This document shows, piece by piece, positions 28,545 to 39,656 of a stretch of DNA of 49,931 nt. Both the position numbers and the translations under genes were made by a program. The stretch comes from an uncultured Anaerovibrio sp. (GTDB lineage Bacteria > Bacillota > Negativicutes > Selenomonadales > Selenomonadaceae): NCBI RefSeq assembly GCF_947302755.1, contig NZ_CAMYWM010000005.1, positions 1 through 49,931 on the forward strand, in the 5' to 3' direction. The notes beneath the pieces were generated by a model that worked only from the letters and a program-made list of their open reading frames with translations, was not told the origin of the DNA and did no database searches. The number at the start of each line of letters is the position of its first letter. The stretch's first letter is position 1.

Positions 28545-29080
28545 ATATACAGCTTGCCCGTAAATACGGGGTTGCAATCTTTGAGATTGCCAAAGAGGAA
28601 AATCAGCTTGAAAAGTACGGCAAGGAGCTTGCCCAGGTAAGCCATGACCTCTTTTCCCAGGCTGATCTTAAAGGCTTCCTGACCAACCCGCAGGTACAGC
28701 CTCAAGCCAAGAAGGAACTTATTACCAAGCTTTTAAAGGGTGAGGTTTCTGACTTGATGTTCAAGTTTTTGCTGCTTCTGGTGGACAAGCGGCGCATCGT
28801 GCTGCTGGAGGCCATTAACGAGTGTTATCAGGAACTGTCCAATAAAGCACAGGGCATTGTAATCGCTGATGTAACCAGTGCCTTTGATTTAAAGTCAGAG
28901 CTTAAGGCAAGTCTTGGCCGCAAATTGGAAGAAGTGACCGGCAAAAGGGTACAGCTGCGCATGCATGAGGACAAGAAAATCATCGGCGGCGTAGTTGTAA
29001 AAATCGGTGACAGGCGCATCGATGGCAGTGTCACCGGTCGTTTGCAGGCCCTGAAGGCTGAATTAATGGCAAGTAATTGA
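28538..29080 (+). CDS. atpH: F0F1 ATP synthase subunit delta
   Basis: LARKYGVAIFEIAKEE, GGVVVKIGDRRIDGSVTGRLQAL. Confidence 0.95.
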   Translation: MLNIQLARKYGVAIFEIAKEENQLEKYGKELAQVSHDLFSQADLKGFLTNPQVQPQAKKELITKLLKGEVSDLMFKFLLLLVDKRRIVLLEAINECYQELSNKAQGIVIADVTSAFDLKSELKASLGRKLEEVTGKRVQLRMHEDKKIIGGVVVKIGDRRIDGSVTGRLQALKAELMASN

Positions 29081-29102
29081 GAAAATGGGGTGACAGCGAA
29101 GT

Positions 29103-30620
29103 ATGAAAATGAATCCGGAAGAAATAACAGCCATTATCAAGGATCAAATCAAGAATTATAATGTTGATTTGAATGTTGATGATGTAGGCACTGTTATCGA
29201 AATCGGTGATGGTATCGCCCATGTTCACGGCCTCAGCAAGGCTATGGCAGGCGAGCTGCTGGATTTCGGTAACGATATATATGGTCTTGTTCTTAATCTG
29301 GAGCAGGACAACGTTGGTGCAGTTATTCTTGGTGGCGATACTGCCATCAAGGAGGGAGATACGGTAAAGCGTACCGGCACCATCATGCAGGTTCCTGTAG
29401 GTGAAGCCATGGTTGGCCGTGTAGTAGATGCACTGGGCCGCCCGGTAGATGGCAAGGGACCTATCAATACAACCGAATATCGTCCGGTGGAGTATAAGGC
29501 TCCTGGTATCGCTGACAGAAAGTCAGTACATGAGCCGCTCCAGACTGGTCTTAAGGCAATTGATGCCTTGGTACCAATTGGCCGTGGTCAGCGTGAGCTG
29601 ATTATCGGTGACCGCGGTACCGGCAAGACGGCCATTGCCGTAGATACCATTCTGAACCAGAAGGGCCAGAACTGTACCTGCGTTTATGTGGCCATTGGTC
29701 AGAAGGCCTCCACCGTTGCCCGTGTAGTAAAAACCCTGGAGGATGCCGGGGCTATGGAATACACCATCGTAGTTGTTGCTACAGCCTCCGACAGTGCTCC
29801 GCTTCAGTATCTGGCTCCTTATTCCGGCGTTGCCATGGCCGAGTATTTCATGTACAAGGGCGGACACTGCCTCTGCGTATATGATGACCTTACCAAGCAT
29901 GCTGCCGCATATCGTGCCATGTCTCTGCTGCTCCGTCGTCCACCAGGACGTGAGGCATATCCTGGCGATGTATTCTATCTGCATTCCCGTCTGCTGGAGC
30001 GCGCAGCCAAGCTTTCCGATAATTTAGGTGCCGGTTCCATTACCGCCCTGCCAATTATCGAGACCCTGGCCGGCGACGTTTCTGCATATATTCCTACCAA
30101 CGTAATCTCCATCACCGATGGTCAGATAATGCTGGAAACTGATGCCTTTTATTCCGGTATCCGTCCGGCAATCAGCGTGGGTCTTTCCGTATCCCGTGTA
30201 GGCGGCAGTGCCCAGATTAAGGCTATGAAGCAGGTAGCTGGTACCATGCGTCTGGATTTGGCCCAGTATCGTGAGCTGGCAGCCTTTGCCCAGTTCGCCT
30301 CCGATTTGGATAAGGCTACAAAGGCCCAGCTGGATCGCGGTGCCCGCATGGTTGAGACCTTGAAGCAGGCCCAGTATTCTCCGCTGGCCGTAGAGGAGCA
30401 GGTGGTTGTAATCTTCTCCGCCGTTCGTGGCTTCCTGACGGATATTCCTGTGGCCAAGGTGGTTCCTTTCCAGGCCGATTTGTTGAAGTTCATGCACAAT
30501 GAGCACGAGGCTGTTCTTCAGAAGATTGCGGATCAGAAAAAGCTGGATGATGCTTTGGAGACCGAGATTTCCAAGGCTATTGAGGAATTTAAGGAAACTG
30601 TAACCTATAAGATGGCATAA
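29103..30620 (+). CDS. atpA: F0F1 ATP synthase subunit alpha
   Basis: [35 protein letters not shown]. Confidence 0.98.
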   Translation: MKMNPEEITAIIKDQIKNYNVDLNVDDVGTVIEIGDGIAHVHGLSKAMAGELLDFGNDIYGLVLNLEQDNVGAVILGGDTAIKEGDTVKRTGTIMQVPVGEAMVGRVVDALGRPVDGKGPINTTEYRPVEYKAPGIADRKSVHEPLQTGLKAIDALVPIGRGQRELIIGDRGTGKTAIAVDTILNQKGQNCTCVYVAIGQKASTVARVVKTLEDAGAMEYTIVVVATASDSAPLQYLAPYSGVAMAEYFMYKGGHCLCVYDDLTKHAAAYRAMSLLLRRPPGREAYPGDVFYLHSRLLERAAKLSDNLGAGSITALPIIETLAGDVSAYIPTNVISITDGQIMLETDAFYSGIRPAISVGLSVSRVGGSAQIKAMKQVAGTMRLDLAQYRELAAFAQFASDLDKATKAQLDRGARMVETLKQAQYSPLAVEEQVVVIFSAVRGFLTDIPVAKVVPFQADLLKFMHNEHEAVLQKIADQKKLDDALETEISKAIEEFKETVTYKMA

Positions 30621-30639
30621 GGCTGCGAGGTGATTTTAT

Positions 30640-31497
30640 TTGGCTAGTTTACAGGACATACGCCGTCGTATTAAGAGCGTAAAGAGTATACAGCAAATCA
30701 CAAATGCCATGAACATGGTAGCAACCTCCCGGCTTCGTCAGGCCAAGGAGGCGGCTGTTGCCAATAAGCCTTATGCAGAAAAAATGGCTCAGGTCGTATC
30801 TGATGTTGCCGCAAATGTGACTGATTTCAGTCATCCCCTTTTGGAACATTATCCAGGGGGCAAGCGCCTCATTTTGGTAATGGCTTCTGATAAGGGCCTT
30901 GCTGGAGCCTATTCCAGTAATGCCATTAAAGAGGCTGTGGCCCAGGTGGCGGATAAGGGCAATACCCAGCTTATAACTGTAGGCCGTAAAGCGAGGGATT
31001 ATTTTTCCAACCGTAGCTATGATGTTTCCGGCGAGTACATTGGTATCAGCGAACGCCCTAAGTTTGAAAATGCCAAGGAGATAGCTGAGGACATTATTGA
31101 GCGTTTTAAGTCCGGGGAAATTGAAGAGGTGTTCATGGTATATACCAGGTTCGTTTCGGCAATTAACTGTGTACCTGAAACCGTTAAGCTGCTGCCCTTC
31201 GGCAATCTTGCCGCGGAGGAGGGCGAAAAGAAAATTCGTACAGAATACATCTATGAGCCAAATGCAGCGGAGGTGCTGGGGTATCTGCTGCCGCAGTACT
31301 TAGTTACCACTATTTATGCGGCACTGCTTCAGGCTTCGGCCAGCGAGCTCAGTTCCCGTATGAATGCCATGAGTAATGCTACGGATAATGCTCAGGAGCT
31401 TATCGCAAAACTTGATTTGCACTATAATAAAGTTCGTCAGGCCGGCATAACCCGCGAGATCACAGAGATCGTGGGCGGTGCTGAGGCACTTAAATAA
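30640..31497 (+). CDS. atpG: F0F1 ATP synthase subunit gamma
   Basis: DIRRRIKSVKSIQQITNAMNMVATSRLRQA; C-terminal RQAGITREITEIVGGAEAL; TTG start. Confidence 0.98.
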   Translation: MASLQDIRRRIKSVKSIQQITNAMNMVATSRLRQAKEAAVANKPYAEKMAQVVSDVAANVTDFSHPLLEHYPGGKRLILVMASDKGLAGAYSSNAIKEAVAQVADKGNTQLITVGRKARDYFSNRSYDVSGEYIGISERPKFENAKEIAEDIIERFKSGEIEEVFMVYTRFVSAINCVPETVKLLPFGNLAAEEGEKKIRTEYIYEPNAAEVLGYLLPQYLVTTIYAALLQASASELSSRMNAMSNATDNAQELIAKLDLHYNKVRQAGITREITEIVGGAEALK

Positions 31498-32922
<1,425 letters not shown>

Positions 32923-32925
32923 TCC

Positions 32926-33354
32926 ATGGCTACAATAAAGCTAGAGATTGTATCTCCGGATAAGGTGGTTTATTCTGCCGATATTGATATGCTGATTGTC
33001 CGTTCCACTGATGGTGAGCTGGGTATTTTGCCCCACCATGCTCCATTGGTAACCGGTCTGGTGCCCCATGCCATGCGGGTAAAGCTGGAAGGTACCGAGA
33101 AGCTGGTGGCAGTAGGCGGTGGCTTTATGGAGGTTCAGCCGGAAAAAATTTCCGTGTTGGCGTCTGTGGCAGAGCTGCCAGAGGAAATTGATGAAGCCCG
33201 TGCCCGTAAGTCCATGGAGCGTGCCAAGCAGCGTATCCATGATTATAAGGCGGGAGGCGAGGCCAGAGGGGATATTAATCTCCTGCGGGCTGAGGCATCC
33301 CTCCAGCGTGCATTGGCACGGCTTAAGGCTCTTGGAACCAAGGGCGAGGCATAA
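32926..33354 (+). CDS. atpC: F0F1 ATP synthase subunit epsilon
   Basis: KLEIVSPDKVVYSADIDMLIVRSTDGELGILPHHAPLVTGL. Confidence 0.97.
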   Translation: MATIKLEIVSPDKVVYSADIDMLIVRSTDGELGILPHHAPLVTGLVPHAMRVKLEGTEKLVAVGGGFMEVQPEKISVLASVAELPEEIDEARARKSMERAKQRIHDYKAGGEARGDINLLRAEASLQRALARLKALGTKGEA

Positions 33355-33369
33355 AATGATAATACAGTT

Positions 33370-33397
33370 GGACTGGTCTTCTGACCAGTCCTTTTTT
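33370..33397 (+). terminator. Rho-independent terminator of the atp operon
   Basis: GGACTGGTC ttct GACCAGTCC TTTTTT. Confidence 0.95.
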
Positions 33398-33555
33398 ATG
33401 GGTGTGTTCAAAAAATTATAGCCGTCCTAATCTAAATTCTCCCCTGCCCATCTATGGCAGTATCGTAAAATATGGTATAAAGAAACAATATATTTTTGTG
33501 CTATGAGGTGAAGCTGTATGGAACTCACTGTTGATATAATCAGGAAGTAGGCAGA

Positions 33556-35121
33556 TTGCAGAATAATTGTTATGAAGCTGGGGGGCGGCTGGATGCCAAT
33601 ACGGTCAGCTGCTTAAATGAACGGATGGACAGCTTGTCGACGGATTTTGATGAGCTGCATTTTAATTTGTCCAAGCTGAATTATTTGTCATCAGCGGGCC
33701 TGCGTATGGTGCTGGCCGCCCACAAGTGGGCTGATAAGGAAAATATCAAATTTAAGGTGGTCAATCCCAATGCTGATGTCAGCGATGTCTTTGAAATGAC
33801 CGGCTTTAACCGTTTCGTTGATATTATCCATACTGAAGAGGACAGTGAGGATGGCACCATGTCCGACAGTATGGAGGATTTTTACCCGCTGCGGCCAATC
33901 CAGCGGTGGATGCTGGATACTCATTTGCAGAAGGCCAAATCCACCATGATGAATGCCGGAGGTCTGGCTAGATTGGATGATTCCATTGACATGGAGCGAT
34001 TGGCGGATGCCCTTAATGGTACCCTGGCGGCCCATGACATTTTTCGGTGCCGGTTATTGTTTCACCCGGAAACCGGGGATTTGTGCCAACGGTTTGACGG
34101 CAGCCTGTCCAAGGTGCGGCTTGAGACCATGTCCGAGGAGGAATTTCAGCGGCGCAAGCAGGAGCTGAAAAAGCCATATCAGATTATTGACAGGCCCCTG
34201 TTTCGCATTTATTTAATGATTACTCCATCGGGAAAATATCTTTACACTGATTTTTACCATGTGATCATGGATGGTGTGGCGGTGTCCATGCTGTTCTTCC
34301 GGGAGGTGGATCTCCGCTATAGGGGAAAACCGGTTAAGCAGGAGGCCTATAGCTATGCGGAGTATGTTCGTCAGGAGGCGGATAAAGCCAAGGATGAGGC
34401 GGGAATAGCCTACTGGCGCACTATGCTGAAGGATTTTGCGGAGGAAAAGCACCTGCCACCAATTGACAAATCAGATGGAAACTGGAAGTTCGATGCCCAT
34501 TTGGCAACTTTACAAAATATCAGCAAGGATTTTTTCCGGGAAAGCGGGTATGCTGAACAAACCTTTTTAATGGCCGGGGTAATGCTGGCCATGGCCAAGT
34601 CGGCGGGCAGCAGGGAAACTATTATGAGCTATGTGCATAATGGCCGTGCCAACCGAATGGAAATGCGACTTATGGGCCTGATGCTTATCCAAATACCCGT
34701 CCGTTATGACTATAATCGGGATATGACCGTAGATGAGTATATCCATGATTTGGACGCCAAGCTGACTGAGGGCTTCCAATATCGGGACAGCTTAGGGACA
34801 GTCTATAGCGAGGGGCTGGAGGATGATTGCGCCAGCTTTATTTTGCAAAAGGGGAATATCATGGGCAATGCCAGCGGAGAGATTTCATTGTTCGGTACTA
34901 AGGCCGTTATTCAGGATCTGCCGCAAAATAAGGCATCTGCTGTAGAGAATTCTCTGGATATTCATGTTATTATCGAGGATGATGACAGCTATCGCCTGAA
35001 GCTGGAATACGACGCCAGCCGCTATTCTGAGGAGGCTATGGGCAGATTTGCCCAGCTGGTGGATGACATGATGAAGGGCCTGCAGCAAAAGGATAAATCC
35101 GTATTGGAGCTGCTGGCATGA
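33556..35121 (+). CDS. STAS (anti-anti-sigma-like) domain fused to NRPS-type condensation domain; apparent ancestral start ATG 33518 is out of frame and preceded by a TAG
   Basis: GRLDANTVSCLNERM...LSSAGLRMVLAA (STAS); PLRPIQRWMLD, FYHVIMDGVA (HHxxxDG-like), LGTVYSEG...; TTG is only a nominal start. Confidence 0.75.
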   Translation: MQNNCYEAGGRLDANTVSCLNERMDSLSTDFDELHFNLSKLNYLSSAGLRMVLAAHKWADKENIKFKVVNPNADVSDVFEMTGFNRFVDIIHTEEDSEDGTMSDSMEDFYPLRPIQRWMLDTHLQKAKSTMMNAGGLARLDDSIDMERLADALNGTLAAHDIFRCRLLFHPETGDLCQRFDGSLSKVRLETMSEEEFQRRKQELKKPYQIIDRPLFRIYLMITPSGKYLYTDFYHVIMDGVAVSMLFFREVDLRYRGKPVKQEAYSYAEYVRQEADKAKDEAGIAYWRTMLKDFAEEKHLPPIDKSDGNWKFDAHLATLQNISKDFFRESGYAEQTFLMAGVMLAMAKSAGSRETIMSYVHNGRANRMEMRLMGLMLIQIPVRYDYNRDMTVDEYIHDLDAKLTEGFQYRDSLGTVYSEGLEDDCASFILQKGNIMGNASGEISLFGTKAVIQDLPQNKASAVENSLDIHVIIEDDDSYRLKLEYDASRYSEEAMGRFAQLVDDMMKGLQQKDKSVLELLA

Positions 35122-36878
35122 GCTTTTTGTCTGCTTTTCGTCAAAAAACGGTTATATCCAGCCGATTTCGTTCCGTGTTTGTCTCGGCCATGATATCCAT
35201 GACTCTGTCCTACATTCTTATGCTTACGGACAATGTGGTGGCTGGTCAATTTATTGGCGACGAGGCTGTGGCGGCCATGTCCCTGATTTTCCCCTTGGTC
35301 ACCACCCTGTTTTTTATCAGCTATCTTATAGCTGACGGATTAGGTATGATGGCAGCCTACGCCCAGGGCCGGGAGGACCGTCAGGAGGTTAATCGCCTGT
35401 TCAGCCAGGGTATAATTCTGTCTCTGGGCCTGGGTATTGTGCTGGTGGGGCTTTTGCATATATTTCAGGATAGCTTGCTGTCCTATTGGCAGATCTCACC
35501 GGAATATATGGCCCATGCCCGGGGATATTATGATGGGTTGAAATGGCTGCCGCCCATTGTATTTTTCAATATATTTGTGTATACCTTTCTCATACAGGAG
35601 GGGGAGGAGCAGATTTGCCTAAGGGCCTCTGCCATTGCCTTTGTGTCCAATGTGGTGTTGGATATTCTGCTGTGCCAGATATTTGGTACAATGGGTATCG
35701 GCCTGGCTACGGTGCTGGGTACCGGCATATCATGTTTGGTGCAATGCTTTTTCCTGTTTTCCCCCAAAAGCAGGCTGGCTTTTCACTGGTGCCTTAATAT
35801 CAGGCAGATATGCCGAGGGGTGTATCTTAGTTTTTATCATTCCGTGGACACTCTTTTCCTGTCCCTGCTGCCGGTGGTATTGTCCTCCTATGTTATTGCC
35901 CGCTGGGGGGAGAACCATATTATCGTGGTAACGATTATTACCAATATATTGGTGTTGGCCCTGGCCCTGTATACCGGTGTGGTGGATTGCCTGCAGCCTA
36001 TGGTGTGTCAATACCATTCTGAGGGGAGCTTTGGCAGTATTCAAAAGACCATGGATTTGGGGATAGCGCATACGGTGGGCATAAGCCTGGCTGTAGCCTT
36101 GGGGGCCGGTGTTTTTGGGGAGCTTATACCCCTGCTCTTTGGGGTGGAGGATGGCCCCTTGCTTCAGGAGGCGGCGGCCTGTCTGAGAATTTTTTTGTTA
36201 TTTCTGGTATTTTTGGGCACCACCCTCATATACAGCAATTATTATATTTACATTGAGCAGCGCAATTATGGCCTGCTGGTTAAAACCATGCTGCTTATCC
36301 TTTGTCCCGTATTGGGAATGGTTGCAGGAGCCCGCGCCGGTATGGAAGGACTGTGGCTGGGGGTAGGAGCCGGCTATGCCTTGGCGTTTATCCTTAATGC
36401 GTTGGTGGTCAGGCTGTGGTACAGCACCGATAATTTTCTCCTGATCACCCGGGAAATGATGGAGGGCCAGTGCTCCTATGATGTAGATTCCGTCAAGGGG
36501 GAGATCATGGATTTATCCCACCACATTGGAGAATATTTAAGGAAGTGGGAGCTGACATCAGAGCAGCTGCTAAACCTCAGACTGCTGGTGGAGGAAATCG
36601 GTATGCATGCTGTGGAACGGTGCCAGGGGAAGCCCTTTCACATGGAATTCTCCTTTATGCTGAAGCCGGGGAAGCGTAAATCCGTAAAGGTTATTGTGCG
36701 GGATAATGGCAGCCCATATGATATATTAATGGCAGTCAATGGGGGAAAATATACACTGCGGGAATATTTTATTGAGTCAATTACCAATAATTTTCCGGAA
36801 CGCCATTATTTGTCGGCGGGGGATGAAAATAAGCTGGTTTTGGAAGTGAGTCAGCCTATGCCTATTGGGGATATTTAG
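35118..36878 (+). CDS. MATE-family transporter with C-terminal HATPase_c/RsbW-like domain
   Basis: MATE pattern (LTDNVVAGQFIGDEAVAAMSLIFPL, ~12 TM); C-terminal LRLLVEEIGMHAVERCQ ... VKVIVRDNGSPYDI; ATGA overlap with upstream gene. Confidence 0.82.
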   Translation: MSFLSAFRQKTVISSRFRSVFVSAMISMTLSYILMLTDNVVAGQFIGDEAVAAMSLIFPLVTTLFFISYLIADGLGMMAAYAQGREDRQEVNRLFSQGIILSLGLGIVLVGLLHIFQDSLLSYWQISPEYMAHARGYYDGLKWLPPIVFFNIFVYTFLIQEGEEQICLRASAIAFVSNVVLDILLCQIFGTMGIGLATVLGTGISCLVQCFFLFSPKSRLAFHWCLNIRQICRGVYLSFYHSVDTLFLSLLPVVLSSYVIARWGENHIIVVTIITNILVLALALYTGVVDCLQPMVCQYHSEGSFGSIQKTMDLGIAHTVGISLAVALGAGVFGELIPLLFGVEDGPLLQEAAACLRIFLLFLVFLGTTLIYSNYYIYIEQRNYGLLVKTMLLILCPVLGMVAGARAGMEGLWLGVGAGYALAFILNALVVRLWYSTDNFLLITREMMEGQCSYDVDSVKGEIMDLSHHIGEYLRKWELTSEQLLNLRLLVEEIGMHAVERCQGKPFHMEFSFMLKPGKRKSVKVIVRDNGSPYDILMAVNGGKYTLREYFIESITNNFPERHYLSAGDENKLVLEVSQPMPIGDI

Positions 36879-36887
36879 CAACAAAAA

Positions 36888-36918
36888 AACAGGAGCTGAA
36901 GGGCTCCTGTTTTCATTT
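36888..36918. terminator. bidirectional terminator between convergent genes
   Basis: AACAGGAGC tgaag GGCTCCTGTT flanked by A-run (left) and TTTT (right). Confidence 0.85.
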
Positions 36919-36931
36919 TTGTCAATGGGAA

Positions 36932-37270
36932 TTATGCAAAGTATTGCATATATACACTTAGTCCCAACAGTACGATGGAAGAGAAAAGGGTTCCCATGCT
37001 GACCCAGATGAGTATTCTGTGGACCTGGTCAGTGAAGCTGCCATGACGATTAATGTATGTCAATACCATACCGATTGTCAGGCAGGTATACATGGCCACA
37101 CCAAGCTGATCCAGGGTCTGCCAGCCCAAGGCCATGATAAACACGGTTAGGGCAATCATGATAAGCAGCAGCATATCCCTGGAGGCCTTTGGTTTCATAT
37201 TTGATTTTTCCTTATCAATGCCAATGGCGGCAGCATTTTTCTTTTGGATTTTCTTATATTGAGTAGACAT
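36932..37270 (-). CDS. small hypothetical membrane protein (112 aa, about 3 TM)
   Basis: ORF with hydrophobic segments, own terminator; the only convincing minus-strand gene in the window. Confidence 0.65.
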   Translation of the reverse strand: MSTQYKKIQKKNAAAIGIDKEKSNMKPKASRDMLLLIMIALTVFIMALGWQTLDQLGVAMYTCLTIGMVLTYINRHGSFTDQVHRILIWVSMGTLFSSIVLLGLSVYMQYFA

Positions 37271-37524
37271 TTATAAACCACCAATCTATAAAATTTTGCA
37301 CATCTACGTACAGATATAGAGATTATATCATAATCCCAGCTCTTTAAAAAGGAACAAGAAAAAATATTACATTATATAGGGTAAAATGTGGTATCAACTG
37401 TAACTTTTAGGCCAGAAAATTTGCAGAGAAAAATCACTGATGTTACAATTAGAGTATATGCAAAGCTATAGAAACATTTATTTTTTAAATAGCAAAATAA
37501 AATAGATGGGAGCGTGAAGGTTTT

Positions 37525-39441
37525 ATGATCAGAGAACGTCGAAGCAGGGAAAAGCTTGAAGCATATTATCATAGATTTATAGATACCGGGGAAATAGACC
37601 CCAATGTTCACCCCTGGGTAGCCAAATCCTGGGAGAAAAGTGCCAACCTGCAGGTTCCATCGGATAAGATGTCCACGGAGAACCGCTTGTCAGCCTCTGA
37701 ATTGAAGGAGCTCCAGCAGCTCCATGAACCGGCGATTAAATATCTGGAAAACATCAGTGGCAATGTCCGTGAATTTTTTCAGAAATATAATATCAGCCTG
37801 CTTATTTTGGATGCCAACTGCAGGGTATTAAAAAGCTATTCCATGCCCTTTTATCAGATGACTCCCGGTGAGATAGAGGGGGTTCGGGTTGGCATGGAGG
37901 AGGTGGGAACCTCCAGTATCAGCATTGCCTATGAGCATCGGGCACCCTTCTGGCTCTTTGGTCCGGAAATGTGGGCAGAGGAATGCCAGCAAAGTGATGC
38001 CTGCTCAGCACCTATTATTGTGGATAACGAGCTGCAATATGTCATTTCCCTGGTGGCGGTGGAGCAGACTGATATGCCCCAGGATGCGATTATTGCCATG
38101 CTACTGACCATAAAGGAGTCCCTGGAGGTTTACCTTCATCAGTTTACCCGCATTAAGGCCCAGGAGGCCATTTTGGATGCCACGCCCTTTGCGGTATACC
38201 ATGTTATGGCCGGGGATGAGGTGGCCTATGCCAATAAACTGGGCATGAGCCGCCTGATGGGAATTGGGGCCAAGCCACAGGATAACAATGAGGTTAAGAC
38301 CAATCTCAATGAGGTGATAATGAATTATCGCCATACCCCTATTTACCGGGGCTTCAAGGGGGTACCCTCTTACAACAAGGAGGTTACCTGGATTACCCAG
38401 GCCAAGACCTACGAGGATATTACCACAGTAGTTCCCCTGGATTATAACGGGGACGAGACGGTACACAGCGTGGTGGCCGTATCCATGCCCATTGAGGATT
38501 TGCGGACTCTGGTGGCCCATGCAGCCGGCTTTACGGCCAAATATAGCCTGAGCTCCTTGGTAAGCGGCGGCACTAACTTTAGCTCCATTAAGGACAAGGC
38601 ACTGCGCGTTGCCAGAAATAAGCATCATATGCTGATTCAGGGGGAAGCCGGTACGGGAAAACAGCGGATGGCCCACGGTATTCATCAGGCCAGTCCACGG
38701 GCGGCGGGGCCGCTTATTACCATTCATTGTGGTGATACTACCCCGGAAATTTTGGAGCAGGAGATATTTGGCGTGGCCCTTAATGCGGATATCAGTCATC
38801 CGGGGAAGCTGGAGCTGGCCTCCGGCGGCACGCTGTTCATTGATGAAATAGAGAAAATGCCCAAAAATATTGCCGTGGAGCTGGCGGCGGCCCTTAATAC
38901 CAGTCAGTCCAACCGGGTAGGGGAGGACGTGGAACGGTCCATAGACGTGCGGATTGTGGGGGCCTGTGACAGTGATTTGAAACGGCTTACGGAAAGAGGC
39001 TTGTTTGCAAGGGAATTATATGATATTATTTCGAGAAGTGTAATTCGTATACCGTCCCTGCGCAATCGGCGGGAGGATATACGGGATTTGGCCGTTCATA
39101 TTGTCAATGAGCTGGCCAGTCAGCACCAGATGCCACAGAAAACCATTTCGGACGAAACGGTCAAGCTCCTTACCAATTATGATTGGCCGGGGAATATAAA
39201 GCAGCTTCAGGGGGTCCTGGAGGTGGCCTTCTTTAAAACTGCCGATGGGGTTATCCGCCCGGAGGATATAAATCTGATGGGAGATGTGAAGCCGGACAAC
39301 AAGTGGAAGGAAGATAAGGATATTTTTGTGAAGGCCTGGAAGGCGGCGGGAGGCAATGTGTCCCGTATGGCAAATCTCCTTCACGTAAGCCGTGTTACCC
39401 TGTACCGCTATCTAAAAAAGTATGGCTTTGAGAAAAAGTAA
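37525..39441 (+). CDS. NtrC/AcoR/DhaR-like transcriptional regulator (GAF-like N-terminus, AAA+, Fis-type HTH), GAFTGA motif absent
   Basis: GEAGTGKQRMAHGIH, GGTLFIDEIEKMPK, RIPSLRNRREDI, C-terminal GGNVSRMANLLHVSRVTLYRYLKKYGF. Confidence 0.88.
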   Translation: MIRERRSREKLEAYYHRFIDTGEIDPNVHPWVAKSWEKSANLQVPSDKMSTENRLSASELKELQQLHEPAIKYLENISGNVREFFQKYNISLLILDANCRVLKSYSMPFYQMTPGEIEGVRVGMEEVGTSSISIAYEHRAPFWLFGPEMWAEECQQSDACSAPIIVDNELQYVISLVAVEQTDMPQDAIIAMLLTIKESLEVYLHQFTRIKAQEAILDATPFAVYHVMAGDEVAYANKLGMSRLMGIGAKPQDNNEVKTNLNEVIMNYRHTPIYRGFKGVPSYNKEVTWITQAKTYEDITTVVPLDYNGDETVHSVVAVSMPIEDLRTLVAHAAGFTAKYSLSSLVSGGTNFSSIKDKALRVARNKHHMLIQGEAGTGKQRMAHGIHQASPRAAGPLITIHCGDTTPEILEQEIFGVALNADISHPGKLELASGGTLFIDEIEKMPKNIAVELAAALNTSQSNRVGEDVERSIDVRIVGACDSDLKRLTERGLFARELYDIISRSVIRIPSLRNRREDIRDLAVHIVNELASQHQMPQKTISDETVKLLTNYDWPGNIKQLQGVLEVAFFKTADGVIRPEDINLMGDVKPDNKWKEDKDIFVKAWKAAGGNVSRMANLLHVSRVTLYRYLKKYGFEKK

Positions 39442-39450
39442 AATGTTATA

Positions 39451-39626
39451 TAGTGGCATTTGATTTTCGCTCGGTTTCGCTGCTAAAACTATTTTTTATT
39501 TTTAATTAGCATTGGTAAAAATCCAAACTCGCTACGCTCAAACAATGGATATTTTCCCAATGTGCAGGATTAAAAAAATAGTTTATTTACGCATCGAAAT
39601 CTAATGCTCAAATCAATTTGCCACTA
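39451..39626 (+). repeat. long intergenic hairpin R1 copy C with conserved loop
   Basis: TAGTGGCA/TGCCACTA outer; AAACTATTTTTT/AAAAAATAGTTT; ATCCA/TGGAT; loop AACTCGCTACGCTCAAAC 39526-39543. Confidence 0.9.
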
Positions 39627-39656
39627 CAATACTATATTTGAATAGGAGCGATAAGT

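Noticed and set aside
33370-33397. hairpin after atpC as a member of the R1 family
   Set aside because: A compact GC-rich stem with tetraloop and T-run; a normal terminator without the R1 loop.
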